Shown here in pieces: positions 1 to 6,262 of a stretch of DNA of 9,504 bases (its first letter is position 1; each line of letters begins with the position of its first letter). Origin of the DNA: Lachnoclostridium sp. UBA739. GTDB lineage: Bacteria; Bacillota_A; Clostridia; Lachnospirales; Lachnospiraceae. Where the stretch lies: positions 7,718 to 17,221 of the forward strand of contig DBKX01000160.1 in assembly GCA_002297865.1 (NCBI GenBank). The letters are read 5' to 3'. A model generated the notes under the pieces. The model was not told the DNA's origin. It saw only the letters and a program-made list of their open reading frames with translations, and did not search any database. The position numbers were made by a program, and so were the translations under genes.

Positions 1-199
1 CACCTGCACTATCAATCATTTCTCTTAATGTAGTGTTTTCCTTTATCTCTAGAATACTAGGGTCCTTTACCGCTCCTGATATAGCAACGTAATTACCTGA
101 TTTTTCATTCCATTCCTCTAGTTCCTGTTCGCTAAATATGGTAAACACAGAACCAATAGAGGATTTCAGCATCGAATTTTTCCTATGATCCATTGTCAT
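1..199 (-). CDS. SLBB-domain protein, N-terminal part (runs off window)
   Basis: The window contains only the first 66 codons; the gene continues past the left edge. The start is the ATG at 199, preceded at once by an in-frame stop and at 7-8 bases by GAAAGG, a fair ribosome binding site. A second ATG two codons later (193) is an alternative. After about 35 mostly polar residues comes a stretch at residues 38-66 (VAISGAVKDPSILEI, then TTLREMIDSAG). This has the pattern of an SLBB/soluble-ligand-binding beta-grasp domain: V-SG-V--P---E---TTLRE-I--AG. The same pattern occurs in NuoF/RnfC-type redox subunits and in ComEA-like or polysaccharide-export proteins. There is no signal peptide or membrane segment, so a cytoplasmic NuoF-like iron-sulfur/flavin protein is more likely than ComEA. 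The function is not settled by this fragment. Confidence 0.6.
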   Translation of the reverse strand, partial: MTMDHRKNSMLKSSIGSVFTIFSEQELEEWNEKSGNYVAISGAVKDPSILEIKENTTLREMIDSAG

Positions 200-259
200 T
201 CATAACCTTTCTATGATTAAATTATTCTTTGTTTTTGTAATCTTATGTACGCTAATACT

Positions 260-288
260 ATAATAAATGATTGTTATGATTTTGACAA
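260..288 (-). promoter_or_regulatory. Promoter of the SLBB-domain gene
   Basis: On the minus strand, TTGTCA (283-288) is followed after exactly 17 bases by TATTAT (260-265). This is a good sigma-A-type pair, with one mismatch in each box. Transcription would start near 253 and give a leader of about 55 bases. The -35 box is overlapped by the dyad ACAAT-N6-ATTGT at 285-300. Confidence 0.5.
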
Positions 289-300
289 TGTGTATATTGT
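285..300. promoter_or_regulatory. Dyad overlapping a -35 box, possible operator
   Basis: ACAAT (285-289) and ATTGT (296-300) form a perfect 5-base inverted repeat with a 6-base spacer. It covers part of the -35 box of the SLBB gene promoter, a position typical for a repressor site. It does not match the Rex, LexA or Fur/PerR consensus as I know them. The arms are short and the DNA is AT-rich, so chance is possible. Confidence 0.25.
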
Positions 301-437
301 ATTTTTGGAGATACATTGTTAAAAAAACAAAGTCAAGGAGGACTATGTGTAATTCAGGGTGAAATCAGCTTTGATTGGAAGAGAATGAAAAATATTCTTT
401 GCTATTTCTATGTATTGTTTGTCAAGTTATTAACTTT

Positions 438-480
438 CATAAAGGAAGCATACCTCCAACTGCTCCAAGGTATGCTTCCC
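438..480 (-). terminator. Hairpin terminator of the OPT transporter gene
   Basis: Arms GGAAGCATACCT (444-455) and AGGTATGCTTCC (468-479) pair perfectly over 12 bases around a 12-base loop. The hairpin lies 5 bases past the OPT stop codon. On the minus strand only TTTA follows the stem, so the T-tract is poor. The long perfect stem and its position still make termination or 3'-end protection likely. Confidence 0.65.
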
Positions 481-484
481 CTTC

Positions 485-2401
485 TTAATCTCCATTCTTC
501 TTCGTTTGCATTAACGGCCAAATGGTAAACACCAGCAGCAGTGCTAACAGCACATAGGCCATTCCATTGGATGCAAAGAATCCACTTGGCTGATTTCCAC
601 CTGCCACTCCAAGAACCTGCAAGATAATACCCACAAGTCCGATGATAGAGCCACCCGCAACGAGACCAGATGACAGGCTGATGCCATTTTCCACCTTCCC
701 ATCTTTGTCCCTTTCATTTTTGGCAGTTTTCTCAATAAATACACGAACTAGGGCACCTACTAAAATAATAGATGTTGTAGCAATTGGTAAATAAAATCCA
801 ATGGCAATTGTCATAATTGGAAGCTTAAGCATAAAGAGCACAATGCCAAACACAACTCCGACGATTACCATATTCCATGGCAGTTCACCAGACATAATAC
901 CTGCGGTTAAAGTTGATATCAGATTTGCCTGAGGAAGTGCAAATGTTACATTGTCTCCTGTCATTGCAAGCTGGTCAGACAGAAGTTTGATCACACCGAT
1001 GACTACTAATACACCAATGATACCTGCAATTGCGTAGAATTTATCCATTTCCTCTTTCTTACCACCAATCAGATAAGTTACCTTTTGTGACTGGCTATAT
1101 CCACCTGCTACAGAAATAGCTGTTACGATAAAAGTACCAAACAAAAGGAGTGACTTATTATCTCCAGCACTCTTCCATCCCATTACAACAAATAATAATG
1201 TCAAAATGACTAAGGATGCAATGGTCATACCAGAAACCGGCAAGTTGGAAGTACCGATTGTACCTGTCAATCTTCCAGAAACGATGACGAAGAGCAAAGA
1301 TAGGATAAACGTAAAGATTGCCCCTAAGATTGCCATCAGCACATTTCCACCTGAGATAAAAAATGCAGCTATAAATCCGATTGCAATGCCGATTAATAGC
1401 AATAAGGAAGCAAAAGAAGAATTATTTCCCTTTTCACCATTTTTGGCACCAACTGTTTCTTTGATAGAAGATACAATGGTTGGAATCAATCGGATAGCTC
1501 CAATCAAACCGCCTGACAGCATCATTCCTGCACCAATATATTTTACATAACTTCCCAAGACGTGGTTTGTCTGCATGGCTGACAATGCAACATCTCCGTT
1601 ATTCCAGATAAACTCACTATTCCTTGCAAAATTTGAAAAGTAACTAATTAAAGGTAAGACAGCAAAGTTAGCAAGAATGGAACCTGCAAACATGGTAAGG
1701 GATACATCCAAACCAACGATAAATCCAATTCCAAGCAAGAGCGGATTCACTTCAAGTTCCAGTTTCCATTTGTAAAAACGTTCATTTACATAGGAAATGA
1801 CACTGTTGGTTACATTGAGGAACGATCCTGTCAGTGCTGTGATAATGCCTCCCACTGTGAATCCAATTCCCATGTACTTCATAGATTCGCCTGCGCCTTC
1901 CGATGCAACAAGGGTTTCGGAGATTGCAAGTGACTCTGGATACATAAGTTTTCCATGTTCTTCCACAATCAGCATCTTATACACCAAAGATGCCACACCA
2001 ATTCCAAAGAGTACCCCTCCTGCACTAACGAAAAATCCTTCCCAGAAAGAAAAGTTTTCTCCAATTAAAATGACGGCTGGCAAAAGATAAATAATTCCGC
2101 TGGCAATGGACTCTCCGCCACTTGCCATACCCTGAACGATATTTTTGCCTAGAATACTGTTCTTCTTTGCAAAGATTGCGATTAATCCAGAACCTATGAT
2201 AGAACCTGGAATTCCCGCTGCAACTGTAAGTCCTGATTTCATTCCCGAGTAGGCTGTGGAAGCTGCAAACAGAATTGCCAGCACACCACCAATGATTAAA
2301 ACTGCAATACTTCCACCAGTCCGATTCGAGTCGGTTACGTATGGAATGTACTCTCTTCCATGTACACCACCGTACGCTTCTTTTGGTAATTTCTTTTCCA
2401 T
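485..2401 (-). CDS. OPT-family oligopeptide transporter
   Basis: This is a 638-residue integral membrane protein of the prokaryotic OPT (oligopeptide transporter) family, secondary carriers that import peptides across the cytoplasmic membrane. Visible family-like stretches are the N-terminal EYIPYV, the first membrane region with STAYSGMKSGLTVAAGIPGS, then GMASGGESIASG, MYPESLAISETLVASE with GAGESMKYMGIG, and GTIGTSNLPVSGMTIASL. Hydrophobic segments, roughly 14-15, fill most of the length, with one hydrophilic loop near the middle and another close to the C-terminus (KTAKNERDKDGKVENG). The length is normal for the family. The open frame extends to an ATG at 2446, but I chose the ATG at 2401 because GAGAGG (2409-2414) sits 7 bases upstream and the longer N-terminus (MYFMRMKQTIQRGVK) is not family-like. 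The gene is single, with its own terminator. The substrate is inferred as short peptides; metal chelates are an alternative in OPT/YSL relatives. Confidence 0.93.
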   Translation of the reverse strand: MEKKLPKEAYGGVHGREYIPYVTDSNRTGGSIAVLIIGGVLAILFAASTAYSGMKSGLTVAAGIPGSIIGSGLIAIFAKKNSILGKNIVQGMASGGESIASGIIYLLPAVILIGENFSFWEGFFVSAGGVLFGIGVASLVYKMLIVEEHGKLMYPESLAISETLVASEGAGESMKYMGIGFTVGGIITALTGSFLNVTNSVISYVNERFYKWKLELEVNPLLLGIGFIVGLDVSLTMFAGSILANFAVLPLISYFSNFARNSEFIWNNGDVALSAMQTNHVLGSYVKYIGAGMMLSGGLIGAIRLIPTIVSSIKETVGAKNGEKGNNSSFASLLLLIGIAIGFIAAFFISGGNVLMAILGAIFTFILSLLFVIVSGRLTGTIGTSNLPVSGMTIASLVILTLLFVVMGWKSAGDNKSLLLFGTFIVTAISVAGGYSQSQKVTYLIGGKKEEMDKFYAIAGIIGVLVVIGVIKLLSDQLAMTGDNVTFALPQANLISTLTAGIMSGELPWNMVIVGVVFGIVLFMLKLPIMTIAIGFYLPIATTSIILVGALVRVFIEKTAKNERDKDGKVENGISLSSGLVAGGSIIGLVGIILQVLGVAGGNQPSGFFASNGMAYVLLALLLVFTIWPLMQTKKNGD

Positions 2402-2408
2402 TTTTACG

Positions 2409-2452
2409 CCTCTCTGTATAGTTTGTTTCATTCGCATAAAATACACTATACA
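2409..2452 (-). promoter_or_regulatory. OPT leader: ribosome binding site abutted by an 8-bp hairpin
   Basis: On the minus strand, TGTATAGT (2445-2452) pairs perfectly with ACTATACA (2415-2422) across a 22-base loop. The 3' arm touches the ribosome binding site GAGAGG (2409-2414) that fixes the OPT start at 2401. Such a hairpin could limit ribosome access, or the dyad could be an operator. It matches no riboswitch class that I recognise. The stem is AT-rich and therefore weak. Confidence 0.35.
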
Positions 2453-2482
2453 TTTTTGACGGATTGGGTGGATTTTATGTGT

Positions 2483-2488
2483 ATTATA
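2483..2488 (-). promoter_or_regulatory. Possible -10 box of the OPT gene
   Basis: A perfect TATAAT lies on the minus strand about 80 bases before the OPT start. The -35 region is weak (TTATAT at a 16-base spacing). If used, the transcript would begin near 2476 and include the whole hairpin at 2415-2452. Confidence 0.3.
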
Positions 2489-2513
2489 GAATCATATTTC
2501 ATTGATATAACTG

Positions 2514-2753
2514 CTATATATTGTCTAGTTCTTTTTCGGATGGGAAGCTATATTTATCTTGCAGATAAGGTATAAAAAGCATACTTGCATTCCTATAAAT
2601 CATTCCCCGATACATATCTAACATTGATTGTGTACCATTTCCAAACTGTATTTTTTTTTGCATTTTAGGCTCGGTATAGTTATCTAGCATTTCAGCTAAA
2701 AATAAATGTTGTATTAATACAGCATATTCTTTCTCATGATTATGTACTGCCAC
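2514..2753 (-). CDS. Small hypothetical protein or gene remnant, 79 codons
   Basis: I do not recognise this 79-residue product. It is soluble, mixed in charge, and has a plausible protein composition, with no signal peptide, membrane segment or known motif (for example KEYAVLIQHLFLAEMLDNY near the start and SFPSEKELDNI at the end). No other gene overlaps it. Against it, the only full-length start is a GTG at 2753 without a convincing ribosome binding site, and an in-frame TGA lies three codons upstream. In favour, a fair minus-strand promoter (-35 TTGAAA at 2822-2827, 16 bases, -10 TAAAAT at 2800-2805) lies just upstream. It reads towards OPT, so the two could be cotranscribed. It may be a degraded fragment of a longer gene. 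Confidence 0.3.
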   Translation of the reverse strand: MAVHNHEKEYAVLIQHLFLAEMLDNYTEPKMQKKIQFGNGTQSMLDMYRGMIYRNASMLFIPYLQDKYSFPSEKELDNI

Positions 2754-2799
2754 TGATAATCAAACTCTTACAAATAACTGAAATTATATTTTCAACGAC

Positions 2800-2827
2800 A
2801 TTTTATACTTTTAGTGAATTTTTTCAA
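2800..2827 (-). promoter_or_regulatory. Possible minus-strand promoter in the divergent gap
   Basis: On the minus strand, TTGAAA (2822-2827), a 16-base spacer and TAAAAT (2800-2805) give one mismatch per box. It would start transcription near 2793, just ahead of the 79-codon ORF, and read towards the OPT gene. The region is very AT-rich, so chance matches are likely. Confidence 0.3.
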
Positions 2828-2833
2828 CATATA

Positions 2834-2842
2834 TGGTACAAT
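2834..2842 (+). promoter_or_regulatory. Extended -10 promoter of the DUF917-family gene
   Basis: TGG-TACAAT at 2834-2842 fits the extended -10 form TGnTATAAT with one mismatch. No good -35 box stands upstream, as is common for extended -10 promoters. The start point would be near 2849, giving a leader of about 36 bases that ends in the strong ribosome binding site AGGGAGG (2872-2878). Confidence 0.5.
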
Positions 2843-2884
2843 AGCTTTGGAAAAAAATCTTTTTATTAGAAAGGGAGGAAATCA

Positions 2885-4105
2885 ATGAAAGAATTTAATT
2901 ATGATCAAATATGCGAAATATTAATTGGTTCCACCTTCTTAGCAGGTGGCGATGGTGGCTCTTTGGAAGCCGGACTTAAACTCTTCGACAACCTGAAGGA
3001 AGAAACTCTTAAACTTTATGAAATGGATGATTTAGCAGACACACCGGAAACGGCTGGTGAATATGCTTCTATTTTGGCTGTCATGGGTTCTCCATCAGAG
3101 ATTGAAGAACATGACTTCGCATCCATTTTATCAAACACGATTCTTCAGATGAGAAAACGTTGTACAGCTTGTACTACATATAAGAAGATAACCCACGTAT
3201 TGCCTTTTGAATACGGTGGTGTCAATACAGCGATCCCAATCTACCTTGCATTGACCAATGATGAATTTAAATTAGCTGATGCAGATGGTTCTGGTCGTGC
3301 TGTTCCATCTCTAGATACAACTTTAGTTTCTTTAAATGGTGCACCAATTACACCATTTGTACTGGCTAATGAGAAAAATGACAGTATGTGCATCGACTTA
3401 GCAAATGATACCGACGCAGCACAATGCGAAGAAGTAAGTCGTAGTTTAAGCACTTCTCCACTTTTCCCATCTGTGAATGGTGCAGCAGGATGGCCAATTA
3501 AATCCTCTGAACTTAAGACATTTGCCAATCCTAACAGCTTAACTTATGCGCAGCAGCTTGGTGCTTGTATTAAACAGTACATAAAGACGAAAGGTGACAA
3601 AACCAATACTTCTGTATTTGATTATTTGAATGCCCATATGGAAGATTTCAAAGGTCGTGCTCTTGGGGACAATACCAAGGGATGCACAACAACACTTGCC
3701 AAAGCTGGCAAGAGAAAGCTTCAAAACGGCAAAGAATTTGGTGTCATTCAGATTTACACAAAATGTCCGGATGATAATATTCAATGGGAGATTCGTTTTA
3801 CAAATGAGAGTACTGTCATCTATCAGAACAGTAAATCTGCTCTAGATGCTCCTGTTTTAACAGCTCCTGATGTTATCACAATCTTCGATGAGACAGACAA
3901 TGTACCTTTAACAAACGATTTCATATTAAAACATATTGACGAATTAAAAGACCATAAGGTTTCACTTGGTGTTATGCCAGCTCCTGCAAAATGGTGGGAA
4001 GGCCGTGACACGAAAGAAATGACTCAAATCTGGCGCAAATATTACGATGAAGTGGATTATCATGGTTTCTGCTTACGTTATGACAATGTGGAAGGTCGTT
4101 TATAG
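2885..4105 (+). CDS. DUF917 / S-methyl-thiohydantoin desulfurase-like protein
   Basis: This 406-residue cytoplasmic protein belongs to the family formerly called DUF917, now labelled S-Me-THD (S-methyl thiohydantoin desulfurase) in Pfam. Family landmarks in order: the N-terminal glycine loop (residues 15-26, GSTFLAGGDGGS; the usual form is close to GATxLGTGGGG), AVMGSPS (65-71), FEYGGVNTAIP (108-118), and the strongly conserved DADGSGRAVP (132-141, usually DADGMGRAFP). The C-terminal domain has FTNES (305-309), a PDVITIFD segment (328-335) and MPAPAKWW (364-371). The length is slightly above the usual 350-400. The start has AGGGAGG about 6-7 bases upstream. Relatives are often next to hydantoinase or ureide genes, but here the gene stands alone with its own promoter and terminator. 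The family call is firm; the substrate is not known. The altered glycine loop (AGGDGG) marks a divergent branch. Confidence 0.85.
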   Translation: MKEFNYDQICEILIGSTFLAGGDGGSLEAGLKLFDNLKEETLKLYEMDDLADTPETAGEYASILAVMGSPSEIEEHDFASILSNTILQMRKRCTACTTYKKITHVLPFEYGGVNTAIPIYLALTNDEFKLADADGSGRAVPSLDTTLVSLNGAPITPFVLANEKNDSMCIDLANDTDAAQCEEVSRSLSTSPLFPSVNGAAGWPIKSSELKTFANPNSLTYAQQLGACIKQYIKTKGDKTNTSVFDYLNAHMEDFKGRALGDNTKGCTTTLAKAGKRKLQNGKEFGVIQIYTKCPDDNIQWEIRFTNESTVIYQNSKSALDAPVLTAPDVITIFDETDNVPLTNDFILKHIDELKDHKVSLGVMPAPAKWWEGRDTKEMTQIWRKYYDEVDYHGFCLRYDNVEGRL

Positions 4106-4134
4106 TCAGGTTTATACAATTCAATCTATATAAT

Positions 4135-4184
4135 GAAGACGTCTAACTCAGTTATCAGATTTGTTTCAGAGTTAGACGTTTTTC
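4135..4184 (+). terminator. Terminator of the DUF917-family gene
   Basis: ACGTCTAACTC (4139-4149) pairs perfectly with GAGTTAGACGT (4169-4179) around a 19-base loop. Outer AA/TT pairs can extend the stem. A T-tract (4179-4183) follows. This is a typical rho-independent terminator, 30 bases past the stop codon. Confidence 0.85.
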
Positions 4185-4359
4185 TAATTCATTTTTCTAT
4201 ATATATCACATTTTTTAGAAAATAGTCTTTTCAATTTCATCTTTATCGAATTAATTCTTTCTATAAAATTAAAATTCTTTCGTTTTCCTACGATTTCTCA
4301 TATTTTTCTTAAGTAAAATTGCAAATTTTTAAATTTTTCTTATGTTTTTCTTCAAACTA
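4185..4359. other. T-rich intergenic stretch with phased A/T-tracts
   Basis: No gene is seen here. The plus strand is extremely T-rich. T- or A-tracts are centred near 4284, 4295, 4305, 4316, 4328, 4336 and 4347, so most steps are 10-12 bases, close to one helical turn. Phased tracts of this type bend DNA, and the stretch ends just ahead of the -35 box of the protease promoter. It may act as a curved or UP-like activating element, or bind a nucleoid protein or regulator. Confidence 0.35.
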
Positions 4360-4388
4360 TTGCATATTTTACAAACGCGTTCTACAAT
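4360..4388 (+). promoter_or_regulatory. Promoter of the M4 protease gene
   Basis: TTGCAT (4360-4365) and TACAAT (4383-4388) are separated by exactly 17 bases. The -10 box has one mismatch; the -35 keeps TTG. The start would be near 4395, giving a leader of about 120 bases. The -35 box lies inside the first TGCA-N4-TTACA repeat. Confidence 0.5.
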
Positions 4389-4443
4389 TAGTGCATCTTT
4401 TACATTCAAACCATGTTTTTCCAAACGGTGTGCACGCCTTACA
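4361..4443 (+). repeat. Three imperfect TGCA-N4-TTACA repeats around the protease promoter
   Basis: TGCATATTTTACA (4361-4373), TGCATCTTTTACA (4392-4404) and TGCACGCCTTACA (4431-4443) share TGCA-N4-TTACA. The first two differ at one base of 13. Start-to-start distances are 31 and 39 bases; 31 is about three helical turns. Copy one overlaps the -35 box and copy two the predicted transcription start, as for repressor or activator sites. CAAAC words at 4353, 4372, 4407 and 4422 are interleaved. No regulator is known for this motif. Confidence 0.4.
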
Positions 4444-4453
4444 ATTATGGTTT
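4408..4453 (+). promoter_or_regulatory. Possible structured mRNA leader (three-way junction) of the protease gene
   Basis: AAACCAT (4408-4414) pairs with ATGGTTT (4447-4453). Inside, with no gap, sit two small hairpins: GTTT-TTCC-AAAC (4415-4426) and GGTG-TGCA-CGCC (4427-4438, one G-T pair). They are followed by 8 unpaired bases, TTACAATT. The whole would fold in the leader downstream of the predicted start at about 4395. It matches no riboswitch or ribozyme that I recognise. The hairpins are short, so the fold is tentative. Confidence 0.3.
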
Positions 4454-4515
4454 TATTCATGAAAGAATTTATTGATTAGCAATGAAAATCCTATTTCACT
4501 AAGGGAGGAAAATGT

Positions 4516-6156
4516 ATGAAAAAGAAATTATCTGTAATTCTTGCAACTGCTTTATCCGTATCAATGTTATCACAGAGTACCATGGCTTACGCGGCACCCG
4601 TTTCTACTAGCTATCAGGATATTTTCGCAAAAGTGTTCCAGAAACTTGATGAACTAAAAAAATACAATGAAGGCAAGGTGCCAGAGTTATTTACTGATTG
4701 GCAAAGTGATTTCCAGTTCATTGATGGAGCATTTACCAATATTAAAGTAAAGGATACGGAAGATGCGATTGAATCCATTAACAGTATCAAAGAAATTATG
4801 GACATTGATGCACCAGAAAGTGAATTCGAAGTACTGAAAGTAAATAAATCAAACTACATAACATCCTACCGATTGCAACAGTTATTCCATTCAATCCCCG
4901 TATATGGACGTGAAGTTATCGTTGCAACAGACAAAGCTGGTAACACAACTTCTGTGGGTGGAAATTATTTAAAAGACTTAGACGTTGATACAACTGCTAC
5001 TGTTGATAAATCTGACGCTACAGTAAGTGCATTAGCAAGTTTTGAAGATGCAAAAGCAGATACTACTGAATTAACAATCTACACATTAAATGATATAGAA
5101 CCTGTTCTTTGCTGGAAAGTCACTGTATCTGGAACAAAAGAAGGCAAAGGTGTGTACAAAGATGTTTTTGTAAATGCTACTACTGGTGATGTAGTTACAG
5201 AAGTTTCCCTGAGTCAGTCTGCAGCAGCTACTGGTTCAGGTAAAGATTTAAATGGTGTAACTCAGACATTTGGCATTAACAAATCCAGTTCTTGGTTCCG
5301 TACCTCTTATCAATTATATGATACAACAAGAAAAATCAAAATCTATAAAGGTACTGGAAACAACATTCCTGGATCGATGATTACCAGCACATCTACTACA
5401 TTCAATGATCCTGCTGCTGTATCTGGCATGGTAAACCTTGCAAAAACATACGATTACTATAAAAATGCTCAAGGCAGAAACTCTTATGATGATAACGGTT
5501 CTGTCATTACAGCTACTGTGCATTACAAAGAATCCTCTTATGGTCAAGGCTATGACAATGCATTCTGGACACCTGAATACAAACAATTCGTATTTGGTGA
5601 TGGACAAACTTATTTTACACCATTAACTGGTGCTTTAGATGTTATCGCCCATGAATTTACACACGCTGTAATTGAAACGATCTGTGACCTTGAATATGAG
5701 AACCAGTCTGGGGCTTTAAACGAAGCTTACGCTGATATCATGGGACAGATTATCGAAGGTGATAACGATAGTGAATGGCTATTAGGAGAAGACATTATGA
5801 AAAATGGCGATTCTGGATTGAGAAACATGTCAAATCCAGAAGAATTCCAGCAGCCAAGCAAAGTAGGCGGTAAATACTATGTAAGCCCAACCAACCCAAC
5901 TTCTAGTAACGACTACGGCGGTGTTCATACAAACAGTGGTATTATCAACCATGCAGCATACCTAATGTGGGCAAACGGAATGGACAAGGCTGACATTGCT
6001 GACTTATTCTACAACTCATTATTCCTTATGACATCCACATCTACATTTAGTCAGTGCAGAGCCGCTGTTTTAAGTGCAGCTAATAACATGAATATGTCAA
6101 CTTCTCAGATTAACATCATTAAAGATGCCTTTACTAGTGTAGGTGTTACCGCATAA
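4516..6156 (+). CDS. Secreted M4 (thermolysin-like) metalloprotease precursor
   Basis: This 546-residue preproprotein becomes an extracellular zinc endopeptidase of the thermolysin/bacillolysin family. Residues 1-26 are a signal peptide (MKKK, hydrophobic core, cleavage after AYA). The propeptide has an FTP domain (about 105-150, with the typical SIPVYGREVIV) and a PepSY domain (about 165-230). The mature enzyme begins near residue 237 (AATGSGKDLNG), giving about 310 residues against 316 in thermolysin. The catalytic set is complete: HEFTH with zinc ligands His379 and His383 and catalytic Glu380, third ligand Glu403 in NEAYAD (exactly 20 after His383, as in thermolysin), Tyr394, Asp407, and His471 in GGVHTNSGIINHAAYLM. 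The start has AGGGAGGA 6 bases upstream. It is a single gene with its own promoter and terminator. It likely degrades proteins outside the cell, and OPT could import some of the products (inference). No cell-wall anchor is seen. Confidence 0.96.
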   Translation: MKKKLSVILATALSVSMLSQSTMAYAAPVSTSYQDIFAKVFQKLDELKKYNEGKVPELFTDWQSDFQFIDGAFTNIKVKDTEDAIESINSIKEIMDIDAPESEFEVLKVNKSNYITSYRLQQLFHSIPVYGREVIVATDKAGNTTSVGGNYLKDLDVDTTATVDKSDATVSALASFEDAKADTTELTIYTLNDIEPVLCWKVTVSGTKEGKGVYKDVFVNATTGDVVTEVSLSQSAAATGSGKDLNGVTQTFGINKSSSWFRTSYQLYDTTRKIKIYKGTGNNIPGSMITSTSTTFNDPAAVSGMVNLAKTYDYYKNAQGRNSYDDNGSVITATVHYKESSYGQGYDNAFWTPEYKQFVFGDGQTYFTPLTGALDVIAHEFTHAVIETICDLEYENQSGALNEAYADIMGQIIEGDNDSEWLLGEDIMKNGDSGLRNMSNPEEFQQPSKVGGKYYVSPTNPTSSNDYGGVHTNSGIINHAAYLMWANGMDKADIADLFYNSLFLMTSTSTFSQCRAAVLSAANNMNMSTSQINIIKDAFTSVGVTA

Positions 6157-6177
6157 TTTCATTCCATACAATAAAAT

Positions 6178-6216
6178 ACCTAACTCATTTTCCCCACGAA
6201 CCTGAGTTAGGTTTTA
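6178..6216 (+). terminator. Terminator of the M4 protease gene
   Basis: ACCTAACTCA (6178-6187) pairs perfectly with TGAGTTAGGT (6203-6212) around a 15-base loop and is followed by TTTT-A. It starts 21 bases past the stop codon. Its stem shares CTAACTCA and GAGTTAG with the terminator at 4139-4179 that precedes this gene. Confidence 0.8.
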
Positions 6217-6262
6217 TATAGATAAGGGGGAAAATTTCTATTTCTTTCACATTTCTACACTC

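Noticed and set aside
316..528. 70-codon plus-strand ORF between the SLBB gene and the OPT gene end
   Set aside because: It runs through the OPT terminator hairpin and into the OPT coding region in antisense, and has no ribosome binding site. Its hydrophobic look comes from AT-rich DNA.
2402..2446. Longer OPT start at 2446
   Set aside because: The extra 15 residues are not family-like and lie over the leader hairpin and ribosome binding site. The ATG at 2401 has GAGAGG at correct spacing.
2025..2453. 142-codon minus-strand ORF at the start of the OPT gene
   Set aside because: It is an out-of-frame shadow of the OPT coding sequence on the same strand, rich in Cys, Trp and Arg, with no matching ribosome binding site.
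4447..4479. Ten-codon upstream ORF (MVLFMKEFID) in the protease leader
   Set aside because: No ribosome binding site precedes either ATG, and the length is within chance. The 13-base identity of its second ATG region with the DUF917 gene start (ATGAAAGAATTTA) looks coincidental.
5314..5607. 97-codon minus-strand ORF inside the protease gene
   Set aside because: It is the antisense of a clearly real M4 catalytic domain; composition and position fit a shadow ORF.
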